DNA of 64,000 bases. It comes from Lotus japonicus. Its lineage: Eukaryota > Streptophyta > Magnoliopsida > Fabales > Fabaceae. The stretch covers positions 57,889,069 through 57,953,068 of the forward strand of contig NC_080042.1 of NCBI RefSeq assembly GCF_012489685.1, in the 5' to 3' direction. The notes beneath the pieces are model-generated. The model was given only the letters and a program-made list of their open reading frames with translations. It was not told the DNA's origin and ran no database searches. The position numbers and the translations under genes are program-made. Positions within the stretch are counted from its first letter, which is position 1; every line of letters begins with the position of its first letter. Below are positions 44,750 to 56,976 of the stretch, piece by piece.

Positions 44750-45785
44750 GGCTGTCACGAGGGAGTCTGCGCTAGCCACATCGGGGGGAGATCCTTGGCG
44801 TGCAAAGTCCTCAGGGTAGGTTTCTACTAGCCCACGATGAGGAAGGATTGTGCAGAATTTGTGAAGAAGTGCGAAAAATGTCAGATGTTTGCCAACTTAC
44901 CCAAGGCCCCGCCATATCAATTGGCTACAATCAATGTACCATGGCCTTTTGCCATGTGGGGAGTTGACCTGGTGGGACCCTTTCCAACCGCCAGATCACA
45001 GATGAAGTTCATCCTTGTAGCGGTGGATTACTTCACAAAGTGGGTAGAAGTCATCCCGTTGCGAGCATCACCGTGGGAAAGATCATAAGTTTCTACTGGA
45101 AAAAGATCGTATGCCGGTTCGGGGTCCCGAGGGCGATAGTCTCGGACAATGGGACGCAGTTCGCAAGCAAACAAGCAAGAGAATTTTGAGAGGAAATGGG
45201 CATACAGCGGAGATTTTCTTCAGTGGAGCACCTTCAGACCAATGGCCAAGCCGAGTCAGCAAATAAGGTGATCTTGCGAGGATTAAAGCGTCGACTCTCC
45301 GAGGCAAAGGGGGCCTAGCTGGACGAGCTCCTGGTTGTGATTTGGTCCTACAACATGACGCCGCACTCAACCACAAAGGAAACTCCTTTCAGGATGACCT
45401 AAGGGGCGGACGCCATGCTGCCTGTGGAAATAGACAACAGCTCTTGGCGGACAGCACCTCAGCTCGAGGGCGAGAATTCTTCTAATATGGTTGTGGAGCT
45501 GGACTTGCTATCAGAAACGCGGATGAGGCTCGCATCAGAGAGGCTGCTATGAAGCAGCGGGATGCGGCGAGGTATGACTCAAAAGTCCGCCCAAGGGCGA
45601 TGCAGGAGGGAGATTTGGTTCTTAAGAAACGAACTAGAAATGTGGGGAATAAGTTGAGTTCGGTTTGGGAAGGCCCTTACAGAATCGCGAGAGCATTGAG
45701 GAAGGGGGCCTACCACCTCGAGAGTTTGGATGGGAGGCGAGTGTCGCGATCTTGGAATGCATCAAGCTTAAGGTATTAATACAGC
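44750..45785 (+). pseudogene. Integrase of element 2
   Basis: Broken integrase with the same domains as element 1: ASHIGGRSLACKVL and KKCEKCQ (zinc domain), GVDLVGPF, IVSDNGTQF and NGQAESANK (core), and a tail with VWEGPYRIARALRKGAYHL. It has at least four in-frame stops, for example in FY*PTMRK and RMT*GADAM, and a shift near 45060. Confidence 0.85.
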
Positions 45786-46068
45786 TGAACATTGAGAAAC
45801 ATGCTAGATTAAAGGCGGGGGGGAATCGACTAAACAAGAATCATGAGGGCCGTGGGACTAAAAACAAATATATGTTCTTGTTCTCCATCTCGGAAGTTTG
45901 TTGGCTGAAACGTCTAAAAATTGTCAAAACAAAGACTAAAAACAAAGACATGTTCTTGTTCTGCATCTAGTGAATTTGTTGACTATAACGTCTGATTGAA
46001 AATACAAAAATTGTATCAAGCAATTTCAATCACACTGAATTGCGGCGAGTGCTAGGTGGGAAAAATTC

Positions 46069-46985
46069 GGCTTTTGTACCCTAGTAGTATATTTTTTTTT
46101 TTGGAAATTACAGCTTTGGGGTACTTTTTCTTTTATTTACCAATCTAGTATAAATCGCCACTGTCAGTGGCGATTCAATTTATTTTTTCAAAGAATCGCC
46201 AATAGCATTGGCGTTTTCATTTTTTTTTCGTTTTTTATATAAATCGCCAACCATGTTGGCGTTTTCTTATTTTTTTTTTTTCCTGACAATCACCAATTAT
46301 GTTGGCTTTTTTACCTTTTTGTTTTTTTAAATCACCCACACGTTTTTATAATTTTTTTAAATTAGTAATTAAAATGGTATTTAATCAATTGATATCCACA
46401 CACAATTTTGTGTCATTACTCACTTTTGCAGCACTTTAATCATAAATATTTGAACCGATATTTAAAGATAAACATATGCATTACATAGTTTAGTTGGAGA
46501 TGAAGAGTATTGGCCATCTTACTCAGGTCCCAATTGCAAGCCAAATCCTCAGGTTAGCGCGAGAACTTGCCGGTAGACCAAATAATTTATTATCAAAGTG
46601 CTGCAAAAGTGAGTAATAACATAAAATTGTGTGTGAGCATCAATTGATTAAATATTATTTCAATTACTAATTTAAAAAAAAATTAAAAAAACGTGTGGGC
46701 GATTTAAAAAAAATAAAAAGATAATAAACGCCAACTATGATAGTTGGCGATTATCAGAAAAAACAAAAATAAAAAAATAAAAAATAAGAAAACGCCAACA
46801 TGGTTGGCGATTTATATAAAAAATGAAAAAAAAAATGAAAACGCCAATGCTATTGGCAATTCTTTAAAAAAACAAATAGAATCGCCACTGACAGTGGCAA
46901 TTTATACTAGATTGGTAAATAAATAAAAAAAGTACCCCAAAGCTGTAATTTCCAAAATAAACTATACTACTAGGGTACAAAAGCC
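46069..46985. mobile_element. 917-bp foldback Mutator-type element
   Basis: GGCTTTTGTACCCTAGTAG at the left is repeated in inverse at the right, and inverted arms extend about 370 bp inward. GAAAAATTC flanks it at 46060-46068 and 46986-46994, a 9-bp duplication, and element 1 shows the uninterrupted site. Each arm contains a series of small palindromes of the GCCAA...TTGGC type. The loop is non-coding. Confidence 0.9.
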
Positions 46986-47489
46986 GAAAAATTCCCTGAA
47001 GGTGGTAATCCAAACACGACCTTGATGTCTGGGGATTGCTCCGGAAAAGCCGACGCTGCTCGTCGTCACTCGTTGGCGACGTGTGCGGATAAACTTCTTG
47101 TCCAAAATAACCTCCCTGAAATTTGGGCGAGCTAACCTAACTAGGCTAAGTCTTGGGCAACCCACATGGCCATTGGGATCCGAACCACGGTAAGTCCTCG
47201 CTAAATAAAGCTGGCGGGGCCACACCTAATCTTACGGGAAAAGCATGTGAACAAAGCCTCAGTTCGAAACTGAGCAAAAGTCCTAGTTAAACCCAGCACA
47301 CCATCAATGTCGTCACACGTAATTCAGACCTAAGGAGACTGAGAGGGAAGCGTGGGAAATTTTGGAGAGCGATTAAACAAGACATAGGAAATAAAAGTTG
47401 AACCAATTAATTTGAAATCTAAACGTGCAATTGAAACAAATACGTTATTACAAAAGTACTGATGTTACAATAATTAAGAATGGTTGACA

Positions 47490-49977
47490 TTATGCTTTCT
47501 TCTCTTGTTCCACAGCATCCCCGAGATCAACATGGGAAACTTACGGCGGATCTTCTGGACCCTCCAGCCCGATTGGGGTGACCCTTTTAAAAACTCCCAA
47601 GGATCTAAGGTTAACGGAGGGGTGGAGATGCTTGACTTGGACTTTAGCAATGAGGAAGTCGCGGACGCGCTCCTTAGCCGTCGCCCGGGTCGCCTTCCCT
47701 CTTATACTCTCTTATAAAGCTTTGGCTTGGGCATCTTTGTCAGCCGCGAGCCGGCACTTAGACGCCAGATCCGCCTAGGCCTCGGCGAGGGCCTTATCCT
47801 TGCCCGCCAATTCGTCACGCAAGGTGGCGATCTCCTTGTCTTTGATGGCAAGGGTTTCTACCTGGGAAGCAGCAATGACTTCTTTGGCGTCAAGGTCTCG
47901 TTGGAGCTCCTCGACCTGGGCCTCAAGCTTTTCTCCTTTCTCGTTCGCCGTTAACACTGCCAGGTTCGCCACTTTGAGCTTTTGCTGAATCTTTTTGACA
48001 TTGCCCTCCTCCGCAGCCAATTGGCTGGACAGTTTAGAGCAAGTATCGTTCGCCCGAAGGTTATCACAACGCAGCTTCTCCACCTCCTGGCGGAGCTCGG
48101 CGACTCCAGAAAGAGGTCGTGCTTAGTGAGCCACTTGGGCGAACAAACACCCGGCGCAGAGGAGGTTGGACACAGCTTCCTGTGCAACGTCTTGCGGGTC
48201 CTGGCTAGAGGCCTCCCTCAATTTCTCAAGGTAAGGGTGAGAAAGGAGGAAGGCAAAGGGGTCTGAGGAGGAGCCGCTGGAAGGACCCTTCGGGTGGTCT
48301 GCAGGAGGATTTTCTCCCTCACCACCAGCCCTAGGAAGGTGTGGGGTTGATGAAGGATCCTGCGCTTACCACTACGCCAAAACCAATTGGTGTTAGTGAG
48401 GGCGCAACGTTATTTCCTTATAGCGTAGCAGACAGCGCCCCGTTTCGAACGCTACCTAATAGGTAGGATGCTGGCCCACCTAGACCCAACAATCCCCCCA
48501 GCACCTGCCAGCCAAACCAGCTTCACAAAATGCCTTCCGTGGGATTTGAACACGGGACCTAGCTCTGGTACCAATTGAAGGATCACGCGCTTACCACTAT
48601 GCCAAAACCAATTGGTGTTAGTGAGGGCGCAACGTTATTTCCTTATAGCGTAGCAGACAGCGCCCCGTTTCGAACGCTACCTAGCAGGGAGGATGCTGGC
48701 CCACCTGGACCCAATAGTTGACGGGTCAAAGGAAGTCGGGCCGGGTGAGGGAGACGGCGGGCGATCAGAGGAAGGTGACTTTTGCCCCTCCAATGGGGCC
48801 ACGGTCGGAGCAATGTTTAGGGGCAGGGAGGCTCCCGCCTCACCATGCTGAGTGGACACCAGTGGGGGATCCACGGCGGCAAGTTCAGACTAGGTTGGCC
48901 CTCCATCTGTGCTGGTCGAAGGGTTAGTCTGAGGGTTTGGCTCACCCAAGTTTCTTCTCTTGGGTGATTCGGCGTGCACCGGTGAGCATTTTCTTTTTTC
49001 CCCGACTTTGGCCGAGGAGAATGCCTTGGTGTTCCCAGAAGTGAAGGCCTTTAGGAGCTCAGCGGTGGAGAACTTCATATTCCCTGAAAAGCAAAAACAA
49101 AAGGTATTGTCAGCAGCGGAAAGGTCAAGAGGGTACCGGGAAGAGAATTTAAAGGAAAAACCTAATCGCAGGAGTAGCTTGGAGTCCGCGGGGGCGCCGA
49201 GTAATTCAGCACAACTAAGGCGGGGAAGTCGGGCGAGGACCCTGAGTGCGAAATTTTCTCTAGCGGACAAGGGAGTTTTAAGGGGATTGGCTACGGGTTT
49301 AGGGCACTTGGTCAAGTAAAACGGGAAAAGAGCTTTCCCATCTCTCTACGTAAAGGACGAAGGATAGGCGGGATGAACGATGACCCAGAAATATCGGCGA
49401 GCCAGAAAGGGTTCAGGGTCACCCTGGTAAGGGCTGAGTCGTTCCCGCCCCGGGCGGGGCGCCAGTTCAACCCAGCCAGGGGACCCCAGGGATCAGGAAT
49501 CCACTTCGAAGAAAAAGAAGAAGAGGGAACTACGTCGGCATTACAACAGAGAATTTCAAAACACCTCAAGTAAGCCCAGGCGCGGGGGTGAAGTTGACAA
49601 GGGGAAACGTTGACGGAATTTAGCACTTGGCTAAGGAATGGGGAGAAAGGGAGTTTGATGCCAAGGTCAAGAAACAGATATTCGTACATAAAAAAGAAAT
49701 GGGAGTACTTGGGGTTCTTAAGTGCGCGGTGCTGCCACGGGTGATCTTGGCCCTAGCAGCCGGTGGTGCGAAGTAGGTTTTCTAACGACGGGGTGCTACA
49801 AAAACCCCCAACCCGACGGGTGAGTTCAGAGACAGAGTCAGCGGTAACAAAGTCCGAAGGTTGGTCAAGGATTCCTTGATCAGGAGCATTCTGGATTGGG
49901 GAGGGGAGAGTGGCGAAGGTTTTCAAGCGGTGGGCTTTGATTTCCTCCACGGAAGAAGGGGTTCATGTCGGGGGCAT
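47490..49977 (-). pseudogene. Antisense gene of element 2
   Basis: Counterpart of 33286-35398. The ATG at 49977 is followed five codons later by a TGA where element 1 has GGG. Recognisable pieces are EEIKAHRLKTFATLPSPI, YEYLFLDLGIKLPFSP, VNVSPCQLHPRAWAYLRCFE, MKFSTAELLKAFTSGNTKAF and the coiled coil LEAQVEELQRDLDAKE, ending DLGDAVEQEKKA at the stop 47490-47492. A SINE-like block is inserted in the middle. Confidence 0.75.
48347..48713 (-). repeat. SINE-like tandem with tRNA-type promoter
   Basis: The segment 48355-48487 is repeated at 48580-48712, a 225-bp period. Between them, on the minus strand, lie GGCATAGTGGTAAGCGCG and GTGTTCAAATCCC (B-box-like). The first resembles the 5' half of plant initiator tRNA-Met (TGGCGCAGCGGAAGCG). 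It interrupts the antisense gene of element 2. Relatives occur at 51330-51640 and 52080-52395. Confidence 0.6.
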
Positions 49978-50604
49978 CGCAAAACCAAAAGGAAAGAGTA
50001 AAGACAGGGATGAGAGTACTAACCAAAGAGAAGCTGTGAAGAAGGAAGCACGATAGGTCGGAGTTCGCGGGGTTGTCAGGAGAAGTCGATGTGAGAGCCG
50101 GGAGGAGTATAAGGGCAGTAGGCAGTGAGGGATGAGGCAATAGAGAAGGAAGGAAGGAGATGGTTCGCAGTTAAGTACGGAGTTGTGACCTAAGATGGCA
50201 GGATGAAATGATTGTTAGGGAAAGACGCGTATTTCGGGAAGTGGGAGTGGTGCATTAAATAAAAATCATGACGGTTGATGGGATTAAATTCAAATTGACA
50301 GACTTTATTGCGGTTTGAGGGGACGTTTCGAGGACATCGGTTGGGATTCTGTAGATTCGTTGGCCTTTGCACTTCTTCAGTATATTACAAGTGGCCTACA
50401 CGCGTCATACAACCGCGATTCACGGCGAACACAGCTGCGACTGGGCGAGAGGACCAAGCACCGTCGCCACAAGCCTACCTGTGCACTTGTGGACTCGGAG
50501 GGGCTCGTGAAGGGAATCAGAAATTAGCTTTAGCTTTACTTACTATGCCATGTTGGCAATCATTCTTGGTCACTAGGCTTTGGCGTTGGTTAGTTTTGAT
50601 TATT

Positions 50605-50643
50605 AAGACACTCTTAGCTCTCATGCTTCGAGCTCGGTGTCTT
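50605..50643. other. Conserved hairpin before the 3' LTR, element 2
   Basis: The same stem-loop as at 36114-36152: AAGACAC with GTGTCTT, AGCTC with GAGCT inside. It also ends exactly 9 bp before the 3' LTR, in sequence that is otherwise diverged between the elements. Confidence 0.75.
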
Positions 50644-50652
50644 GTGGACTTG

Positions 50653-50974
50653 TGGACTGGGCAAGACCCAGGGGCCCTCGCCCAAAGGCGCTTGTCTCAG
50701 GGCGGTGAGTGAGCTAGAGAGTTTGGGTCTCCTCGAGAGGCCCAACTGGCCCACTAAGCACGGTTAGGGGCGCTAGGCCCAACCCCACACCTATAAATAG
50801 GGGGCGGTTACCAATTGTAATAGACTTTTAGCTCATTTGAGAAATGAAAGCTTGAAATACAGTTTCTCTCTCTCTCTCTCTAAGCGGTTACGCTCTAAAC
50901 TCTCTCTGGATTTTCGCATCACGATCCTTTCACTCTAGGTACCATACATCATCTATATGTTCTTGGATAGAACA
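50653..50974 (+). repeat. 3' LTR of element 2
   Basis: It begins TGGACTGGGC and ends TTGGATAGAACA, with TATA at 50791-50800. A longer CT run than in the 5' LTR accounts for its 322-bp length. Confidence 0.95.
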
Positions 50975-51004
50975 TTCACCATAACCTGTTAAGATAAAAA
51001 AAAA

Positions 51005-51021
51005 GGGGGGGGGGGGGGGGG
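51005..51021. repeat. 17-base G run
   Basis: An uninterrupted G homopolymer directly after an A-run, at the left border of the inverted-repeat element. Confidence 0.85.
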
Positions 51022-51329
51022 TTAAATATGCATGAAGTCTCTGAGATTGTAAGATAAATCAAATCGGGCCCCTGAAATAAATTTCTTTGAAATGTCATCC
51101 CTATAATTTTTTTAATCAAATTAAGTCATTTTCATCAATTTTGACCAATCAACGATCCAGTAGCGAGCCTAGTCAGCAGAGGTTGTCCACGTGGATTTGT
51201 ATCACATAATTTTTAGTCCCTGTAAATTTTTTAAATCAAATTTTCAGTCCCTCCTTCCCACCACCATACTTCCTTACCTTCTTCACGTACCCCATTCATC
51301 TTTTACTCATAATTTTGTTCCGTCGGTGG

Positions 51330-51640
51330 GTCAGCATCCTGCCTGCTGGGCCGCTGGTTGCTACGCTATAAGGAAATAACATTGCGCCCTCACTAACACC
51401 AACTGGTTTTGGCGTAGCGGTAAGCGCATCATCCAAAAAAATGGTATCAGAGCAAGTCTCGTGCTCAAATCCCACATAAGGCATGTTGTGTTGCTGGGTT
51501 GGCTGGCAGGGGGGGATTGTTGGGCCAGCATCCTGCCTGTTGGATTGCGTTCGAAACGGGACGCTGGCTGCTACGTTATAAAAAAATAATGTGACACTGA
51601 TTAGTTTTGGCGTAGAGATAATTAAGTGTGTGGTCCTAAA
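51330..51640 (+). repeat. SINE-like block, copy 1
   Basis: TTGGCGTAGCGGTAAGCGC (A-box-like, initiator-tRNA-like) at about 51409-51427 and TGCTCAAATCCC (B-box-like) at 51472-51483. Flanking CTACGCTATAAGGAAATAA and CAGCATCCTGCCTG words occur on both sides, as in the block at 48347-48713. Confidence 0.55.
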
Positions 51641-52079
51641 AAAAATCCCAAACCACAACATTTAACCCATAATTGACTTGAACAAAATCCAGTTCAAAAA
51701 TAACTATCAATAACTCTACAAAAGGTAAGCAAACAATCATAAAATACAAGAAGCTAGCAAAAGCAGTTAGGTTAAATATGCTTGAAGTCTCTGAGATTGT
51801 AAGAGAAATTAAATCGGGCCCCTGAAATAAATTTCATTGAAATGTCATCCCTGTAATTTTTTTTAATCAAATTAAGTCATTTTCATCAATTTTGACCAGT
51901 CAACGATCCAGTAGCGAGCCTAGTCAGCAGAGGTTGTCTACGTGGATTTGTGTCACATCATTTTTAGTCCTTGTAAATTTTTTAAATCAAATTTTCAGTC
52001 CCTCCTTCCCACCACCACACTTCTTTACCCTCTTCACGTACCCCCTTCATCTTTTACTCATAATTTTGTTCCATTGGTG

Positions 52080-52395
52080 GGCCAGCATCCTGCCTGCTGG
52101 GCCGCTGGTTGCTACACTATAAGGAAATAACATTGCTCCCTCACTAACACCAACTGGTTTTGGCGTAGCGGTAAGCGCGTGATCCAAAAAAGTGGTATTA
52201 GAGCATGTCTCGTGTTTGAATCCCACATAAGGCATGTTGTGCTGCTGGGTTGGCTGGCAGGTGGGGGGGGATTGTTGGGCCAGCATCCTACCTGTTGGAT
52301 TGCGTTCAAACCGGGGCGCTGACTGCTACGTTATAAAGAAATAATGTGACACCGATTAGTTTTGGCGTACAGATAATTAAGCGCGTGGTCCAAAA
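52080..52395 (+). repeat. SINE-like block, copy 2
   Basis: The same structure as 51330-51640, carried along in the 750-bp tandem duplication. The B-box-like word is TGTTTGAATCCC. Confidence 0.55.
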
Positions 52396-53090
52396 AAATT
52401 TCCAAACCACAACCTTTAACCCATAATTGACTGGAACAAAATCCAGTTCAAAAATAACTATCAATAAGGCTACAAAAGGTAAGCAAACAATCATAAACAT
52501 ATAAGAAGCTAGCAAAAGCAGTTTAGGTTGAAATTTGGAAGAAAAATGCTGCATCGCGTTTAAGGTAAACCATTGCCAACCCCAAATAAAAGACAAACTT
52601 CAATTAAATTCAAATTTCACGAAGATAAAACTACTAGTGCCAAAGCAAATCACGACCCTCTACGGTTGAATAACATGTGCAGTTGGAAAAACTGGTGCTG
52701 AATAAGGACGAGAAAAATAGTGCCGCAAAAGAAAAATGAGAATCAACATTAAAATTGATGGGAATTTTTTTTCTTCTAAAAATTGTGTTATGGAAAAATT
52801 CATGATAGAGGATGACAGATGTTGGTGAAGAAGGTAAAGGAGTATGGTGGTGAGAAGGAGGGATTGAATATATGATTTAAAAATTTTACAGGGACTAAAA
52901 TTGATGTGAAACAAATTCATGTGGATAACCTCTGCTGACTAGGTTCGCCACTGGACCGTTGACCGGTCAAAATTGATGAAAATGACTTAAATTAATTATA
53001 AAATATTACAGGTATAACATTTCAAATAATTTTTTTTTAGAGATTTAATTTGATTCTTCTTACAATCTCAGGGGCCACAAACATATTTGA

Positions 53091-54009
53091 GAAAAAAACA
53101 CTAATGTAGTTTTAATTACCAAAAAAATCATGTTGTTACACCACAAACTCCTTCTTCACATTCATTAATTAATGTGATCCACTAAGTTACCGCGGTTTAA
53201 GCCGTTAGTAAACCAACATTTAATAACGTCCTAATAGTTTTACTAACAGTTTAACCGTGAGTAGCCTATGAGTGTTGATCACAACACTTTCTCTCATTCT
53301 ATTCATTTTATTTTACCCTTTTTTGATATGTTAAAATTATTATTATTATTACTATAAATATTATTATTATATATTTAATTGTTTTTTCTTAATTTTCCAG
53401 AATAAGAATTTCTAGTTTGAAGGGAATGTATGTAAGAAATAACACAATTGAAGAAATAAAATAAGTACAACCAAAACACAAGAATGAAAAGTGGAAAAAC
53501 TAAAAAAAAAATTGGAGTAATCGAAAACTAGAGAATATCTAGTACACTCACACACCCACAAAGCAAATATCTAAACTAAGTCAGATATATGGTTAAAGTG
53601 CTTTAGCTTTCCTCTTGCTTCATCACGCTAGGTGATGTGGGACTTTTTGTGCCATTATAATCAACCCAAAAATCTCTATCATGATTGTAAGAGTTAATAT
53701 CTTCCGTTTTCATTGTCTATATTCACAATCTTCATCTTCATCAAAAATTGTAATTTTCATTGCCTACACTGGGAGATAAAATCATCATACTACAACATAA
53801 AGAGTATGTTTCACATGGAACTAAGTCATTCCAAGAATTTTTACACGTTGAAACATTGCTGAAAATTTATAGTGTAACATCCATGTTGGCTTTCGTCGAA
53901 AGTTCTCTAGTCATCGAAATATTCTCACTACACACCTTCTATCAATGTCAACCAATGTTCGTGTGTTATTCAGAATCCGCTAGCAATAAATTTTCTTTTT
54001 TCATCATAT
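53091..54009. other. Intergenic, no gene seen
   Basis: AT-rich. An open frame at 53760-54011 has no recognisable domain. Confidence 0.5.
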
Positions 54010-54420
54010 AATGGAGCCATAAGGATACACTTTATCTTTTCGAGAAGATCATGCCACATTTTTTCCATGGATCATCTTCCCAAAAGCCCCACTTCACAAT
54101 TTTAGTTGCAACTTCTTCAAAGCACAAAGTTTCCTTCCCATACATTAAAACAAGTTTGACATGAACATGGAAAGGACAACATGAGTCTTAATAATTTATC
54201 TTCAACATCAATATCTACTTCAATGGATTCTAGTTCTGAGATAATACCATTAAGAGTATTACGTTGATCAGAGATTTTCATATCATCATCCATACAAAAA
54301 TTGTGAAATTTCTCTTTCATCAACAATCAATTTGATATGTGATAGCCAATCTACAAGCGTCCAATTTTTTCACAAGTAATAAAATATCGATCCATGAGGA
54401 TTGTGGTAGTTTACACTCTA
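54010..54420 (-). pseudogene. Copia gag (UBN2-type) relic
   Basis: The minus strand reads LMKEKFHNFCMDDDMKISDQ, then LNGIISELESIEVDIDVEDK, then FEEVATKIV in a shifted frame. This follows the Copia gag pattern of a short basic-helical segment, xNGIISELExIxVxIxDED, and FEEVTxKI. Stops are frequent. Neither protease nor pol can be seen on the left, so only a gag fragment remains. Confidence 0.7.
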
Positions 54421-56080
54421 AATCAACTGAATTCATATTGAAAGGACGAAGAATAAAAGACAATAAAGATTGACCGTTGGTTGATTCAATCATCGTTGGT
54501 CCAGCCAATACCTTCAAGTGTTGTTGTTTCTGTGCTTGCAGACTATGTTAATAGTGATTATGCTTGGATGATCCACATATTTAAATACTACATTTGTGAT
54601 GTTGTGATCCAAGAGATCTTATTTTCTACGCTACTGTGTTGCGGTCCACCCGTGATAAACCAGTATGGTATTGTACACCATCTGGGCTTTTTCCCACAAG
54701 CTCGGTGTATAATTTGATCATGGATGCAACAGTTCTTGAGAAACCATCCCCTATTTGAAGACTGATATGGAGGTGGAAGGGTGTGCAGCGAGTGAAGCTC
54801 TTCTTGTGGCAGACTGTCAATGCAGGTATAATGACAAACAAAAAGAGGATGCTCTTCCATTTTACTGAGGAATGATTAGGATGATTTGTGTCCCTTGTGT
54901 AGAGTTAAGCGTAAATAATCTCTTCACACTCTCCGTGAGTGCGAGACAGTGAAGACTGAAGAATATTTAGAGAACCATCGTTGATTCTCAATCCTCTCAT
55001 GTTTTCTTCTCCAATAATCTTCACGAGTGGCTTCTAGAGAACCTAAGACCTAGTCAAAGGCGCACAACCAAAGAATGGTTGAGAACCTTCGGCACCTTGT
55101 TGTGGCGCTTGAAATGTAATAAAAGAACACAAGAAAGGGGGTTTGAATTGTGTTCTTATTAAACTTTAGTTTTCAAACTTTAGTTCTTATTAAACTTTAG
55201 TTTTCAAACGATTATACCTAGTCAAAGGCGCACAACCAAAGAATGTGTTGATTGAAAATTTAATTCATGCTTCTGAAAATATTCAAGTCCTCCTCTTATA
55301 CTTCAAGTGCTTCTAGGATATGTTGATAGTCGTTGGAGTGTGTGGTGCACTTCAAGTTCTAGTCGCTAAATCGAAAGGTCTTTTCGTCAGGTGCATTAAA
55401 TGCCTTGTACTCTTTGACTGAGACTTGTTGCAACAAAATGTATCTTGCACTTTGAGCTTTGTTCCACTCCTTTTGTGAGAGAAAGAGGAAACTTCATTTT
55501 GACAGCGTTGTACTTGTTTCATTGGTCATAGTGATTTATAGAGTATCACGTGATTCTTTGCACTTGACTTTCTCTTCAAGAATGTTAGAGCTATTTTCAA
55601 TTTGAAAATGGAGCTCATTCTCTGGACATTGCTTCCATTGATCAGATTTGAGATAGACGATGAATGTCTTCACTGAGTGTTGTCTTCTCATGACCAGACG
55701 GTCTAGTAGATTTGAGTTTTTTCGCTTGTGCATAATTGTCTTGTAGCTTTGACCTTTCTTCTCTTGTATGGACTGTCTTGTAGCATTGTCTTGCAATTAA
55801 TCACCAGACAGTAGGGGATGTGAGACATCAATGTTATTTCTTGAAATGAAATTTTAACCAGTACACTTATACTCTTGAAATTGTTATCTTTCGAAATATG
55901 ATAAACGATGCATCTAGCCTTTGAACTTAACAACACTTTAGGAAAATGCAAAATATAGTTTTTGGTAGGTTCAGAGGATCCTTTGAGAATTTTGCGGATG
56001 GAAATTGTAATCATGTACGATGATTCTGTTGCGAACATGGACTCTCTAAATTCTAGCCCTCGACATAGATCTAGTGGTTG
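54421..56080. other. Probable decayed retrotransposon leader/LTR, no gene
   Basis: It lies 5' of the Copia gag relic on the minus strand and may include its old leader. A 31-bp phrase with CCTAGTCAAAGGCGCACAAC occurs at about 55049 and again at about 55218, and AACTTTAGTTTTCAAAC is repeated nearby. No LTR ends could be fixed. Confidence 0.4.
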
Positions 56081-56084
56081 TTGG

Positions 56085-56640
56085 CTTTCTGTGCAGGTTG
56101 GATAGTTGAAGTTTAATGTGGACGGTTTGGCAGAATAGGAAAGCTAGATGTGGTGGAGTCCTGCGAGATTGTGACGAGAGATTGCTGAGAGGATTTTTTA
56201 AGTGGATGGGTACCTCTAATTTGTAACTAGCTGAGCTTTGGGCTCTTCTGATTGTTGTTGATATCATTGTTGAAGATGATCTTCAAAAGGTGATCATTGA
56301 GAGTGATTGTGCAGAAGCTAGCTCTTAAAGCTCTGTTATCAGTTGGTGTCCCTATTACTCCTTACTTGGAGATTGTTCAGTAAATTCGTCAGAAAATTTT
56401 GTCTCATTTACAGGTGAAGTTACAGCTTGTTGGTGGGCAAGCCAATGCTGTCACTAATTGCTTAGCTACGAAGACCCAAGTGTTTGACTTTGACACTCAT
56501 GTCTTGCATTTTCCTTTAGCAGAGTGTTGTAGTTTACTATATCAGGAAACTATGAGGCTTTGATTGCCCTTAGTGCTCCTGCGTTGTATCATTTTTTCAC
56601 TTTTTGGGGCCTTGCTCGGCGTTACCGAAAAAACTAATAT
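56085..56640 (+). pseudogene. LINE RNase H relic
   Basis: The + strand carries KFNVDGLAE, CGGVLRDCDERLLRGF, LAELWALLIVVDI, VIIESDCAEA and NAVTNCLATK in order. This is the RNase H domain of a plant LINE, broken by stops and one or more frameshifts. The end (GGGGCCTTGCTCGGCGTTAC then CGAAAAAA) resembles a LINE 3' terminus. Confidence 0.7.
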
Positions 56641-56976
56641 CATAAGTCTCAACGAAATAAGGGGTGAAAATGAGGAAGTCCACAAAAATAAAATAGTTAA
56701 GAGTAATCTATTGAGATAAACTTGTCCAATCTAAGACATGATGAAGACCAAATATTTGACTCTTAAAAATTGAACTCTCAATCTTAGAAGTTCAAACGAT
56801 TACTTTTAACCCCCGTTTGTATATGAAAAAATCATTTTCATCAGAGATTTTAAAAGCGGTCAATATATTTTCTAAATGACGAAGAATATTATTTATTGCT
56901 AATTATAATCATCTTGGGTTTAGGGGGACTAAATTGAATTTTATACTACTTACATAAATAAATGTAGTAATTTTTA

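Larger units (their letters stand above)
38779..50974 (+). mobile_element. Tat-type Ty3/Gypsy retrotransposon, element 2
   Basis: LTRs lie at 38779-39096 and 50653-50974. The flanks are GTCAC and TTCAC, a 5-bp duplication with one change. By eye the LTRs differ at about 23 of 318 aligned sites plus a short CT indel, so this copy is several times older than element 1. At 12,196 bp it is inflated by a solo LTR (39128-41286), a foldback element (46069-46985) and a SINE-like block (about 48347-48713). The order of genes matches element 1, but RT is retained. Many stops and frameshifts make it inactive. Confidence 0.95.
51021..52520. repeat. 750-bp tandem duplication
   Basis: GTTAAATATGC begins at 51021 and again at 51771. 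Similarity continues through the left arm, the SINE-like block and the stretch ending near AAGAAGCTAGCAAAAGCAG. The copies differ at scattered sites and by small indels, so the event is not recent. Confidence 0.85.
51022..53090. mobile_element. Inverted-repeat element with duplicated left arm
   Basis: The arm at 51022-51320 (TTAAATATGCATGAAGTCTC, then CCTAGTCAGCAGAGGTTGTC) is found in inverse at about 52790-53090. The left arm is present twice because of a 750-bp tandem duplication. Ends are A-rich, so a target duplication cannot be defined. The arms resemble those of the Mutator-type MITEs elsewhere in the window. No transposase. Confidence 0.65.

Noticed and set aside
51430..51452. TGGTATCAGAGC as a Copia primer binding site
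   Set aside because: The word is inside the repeated SINE-like block, with no LTR end beside it.
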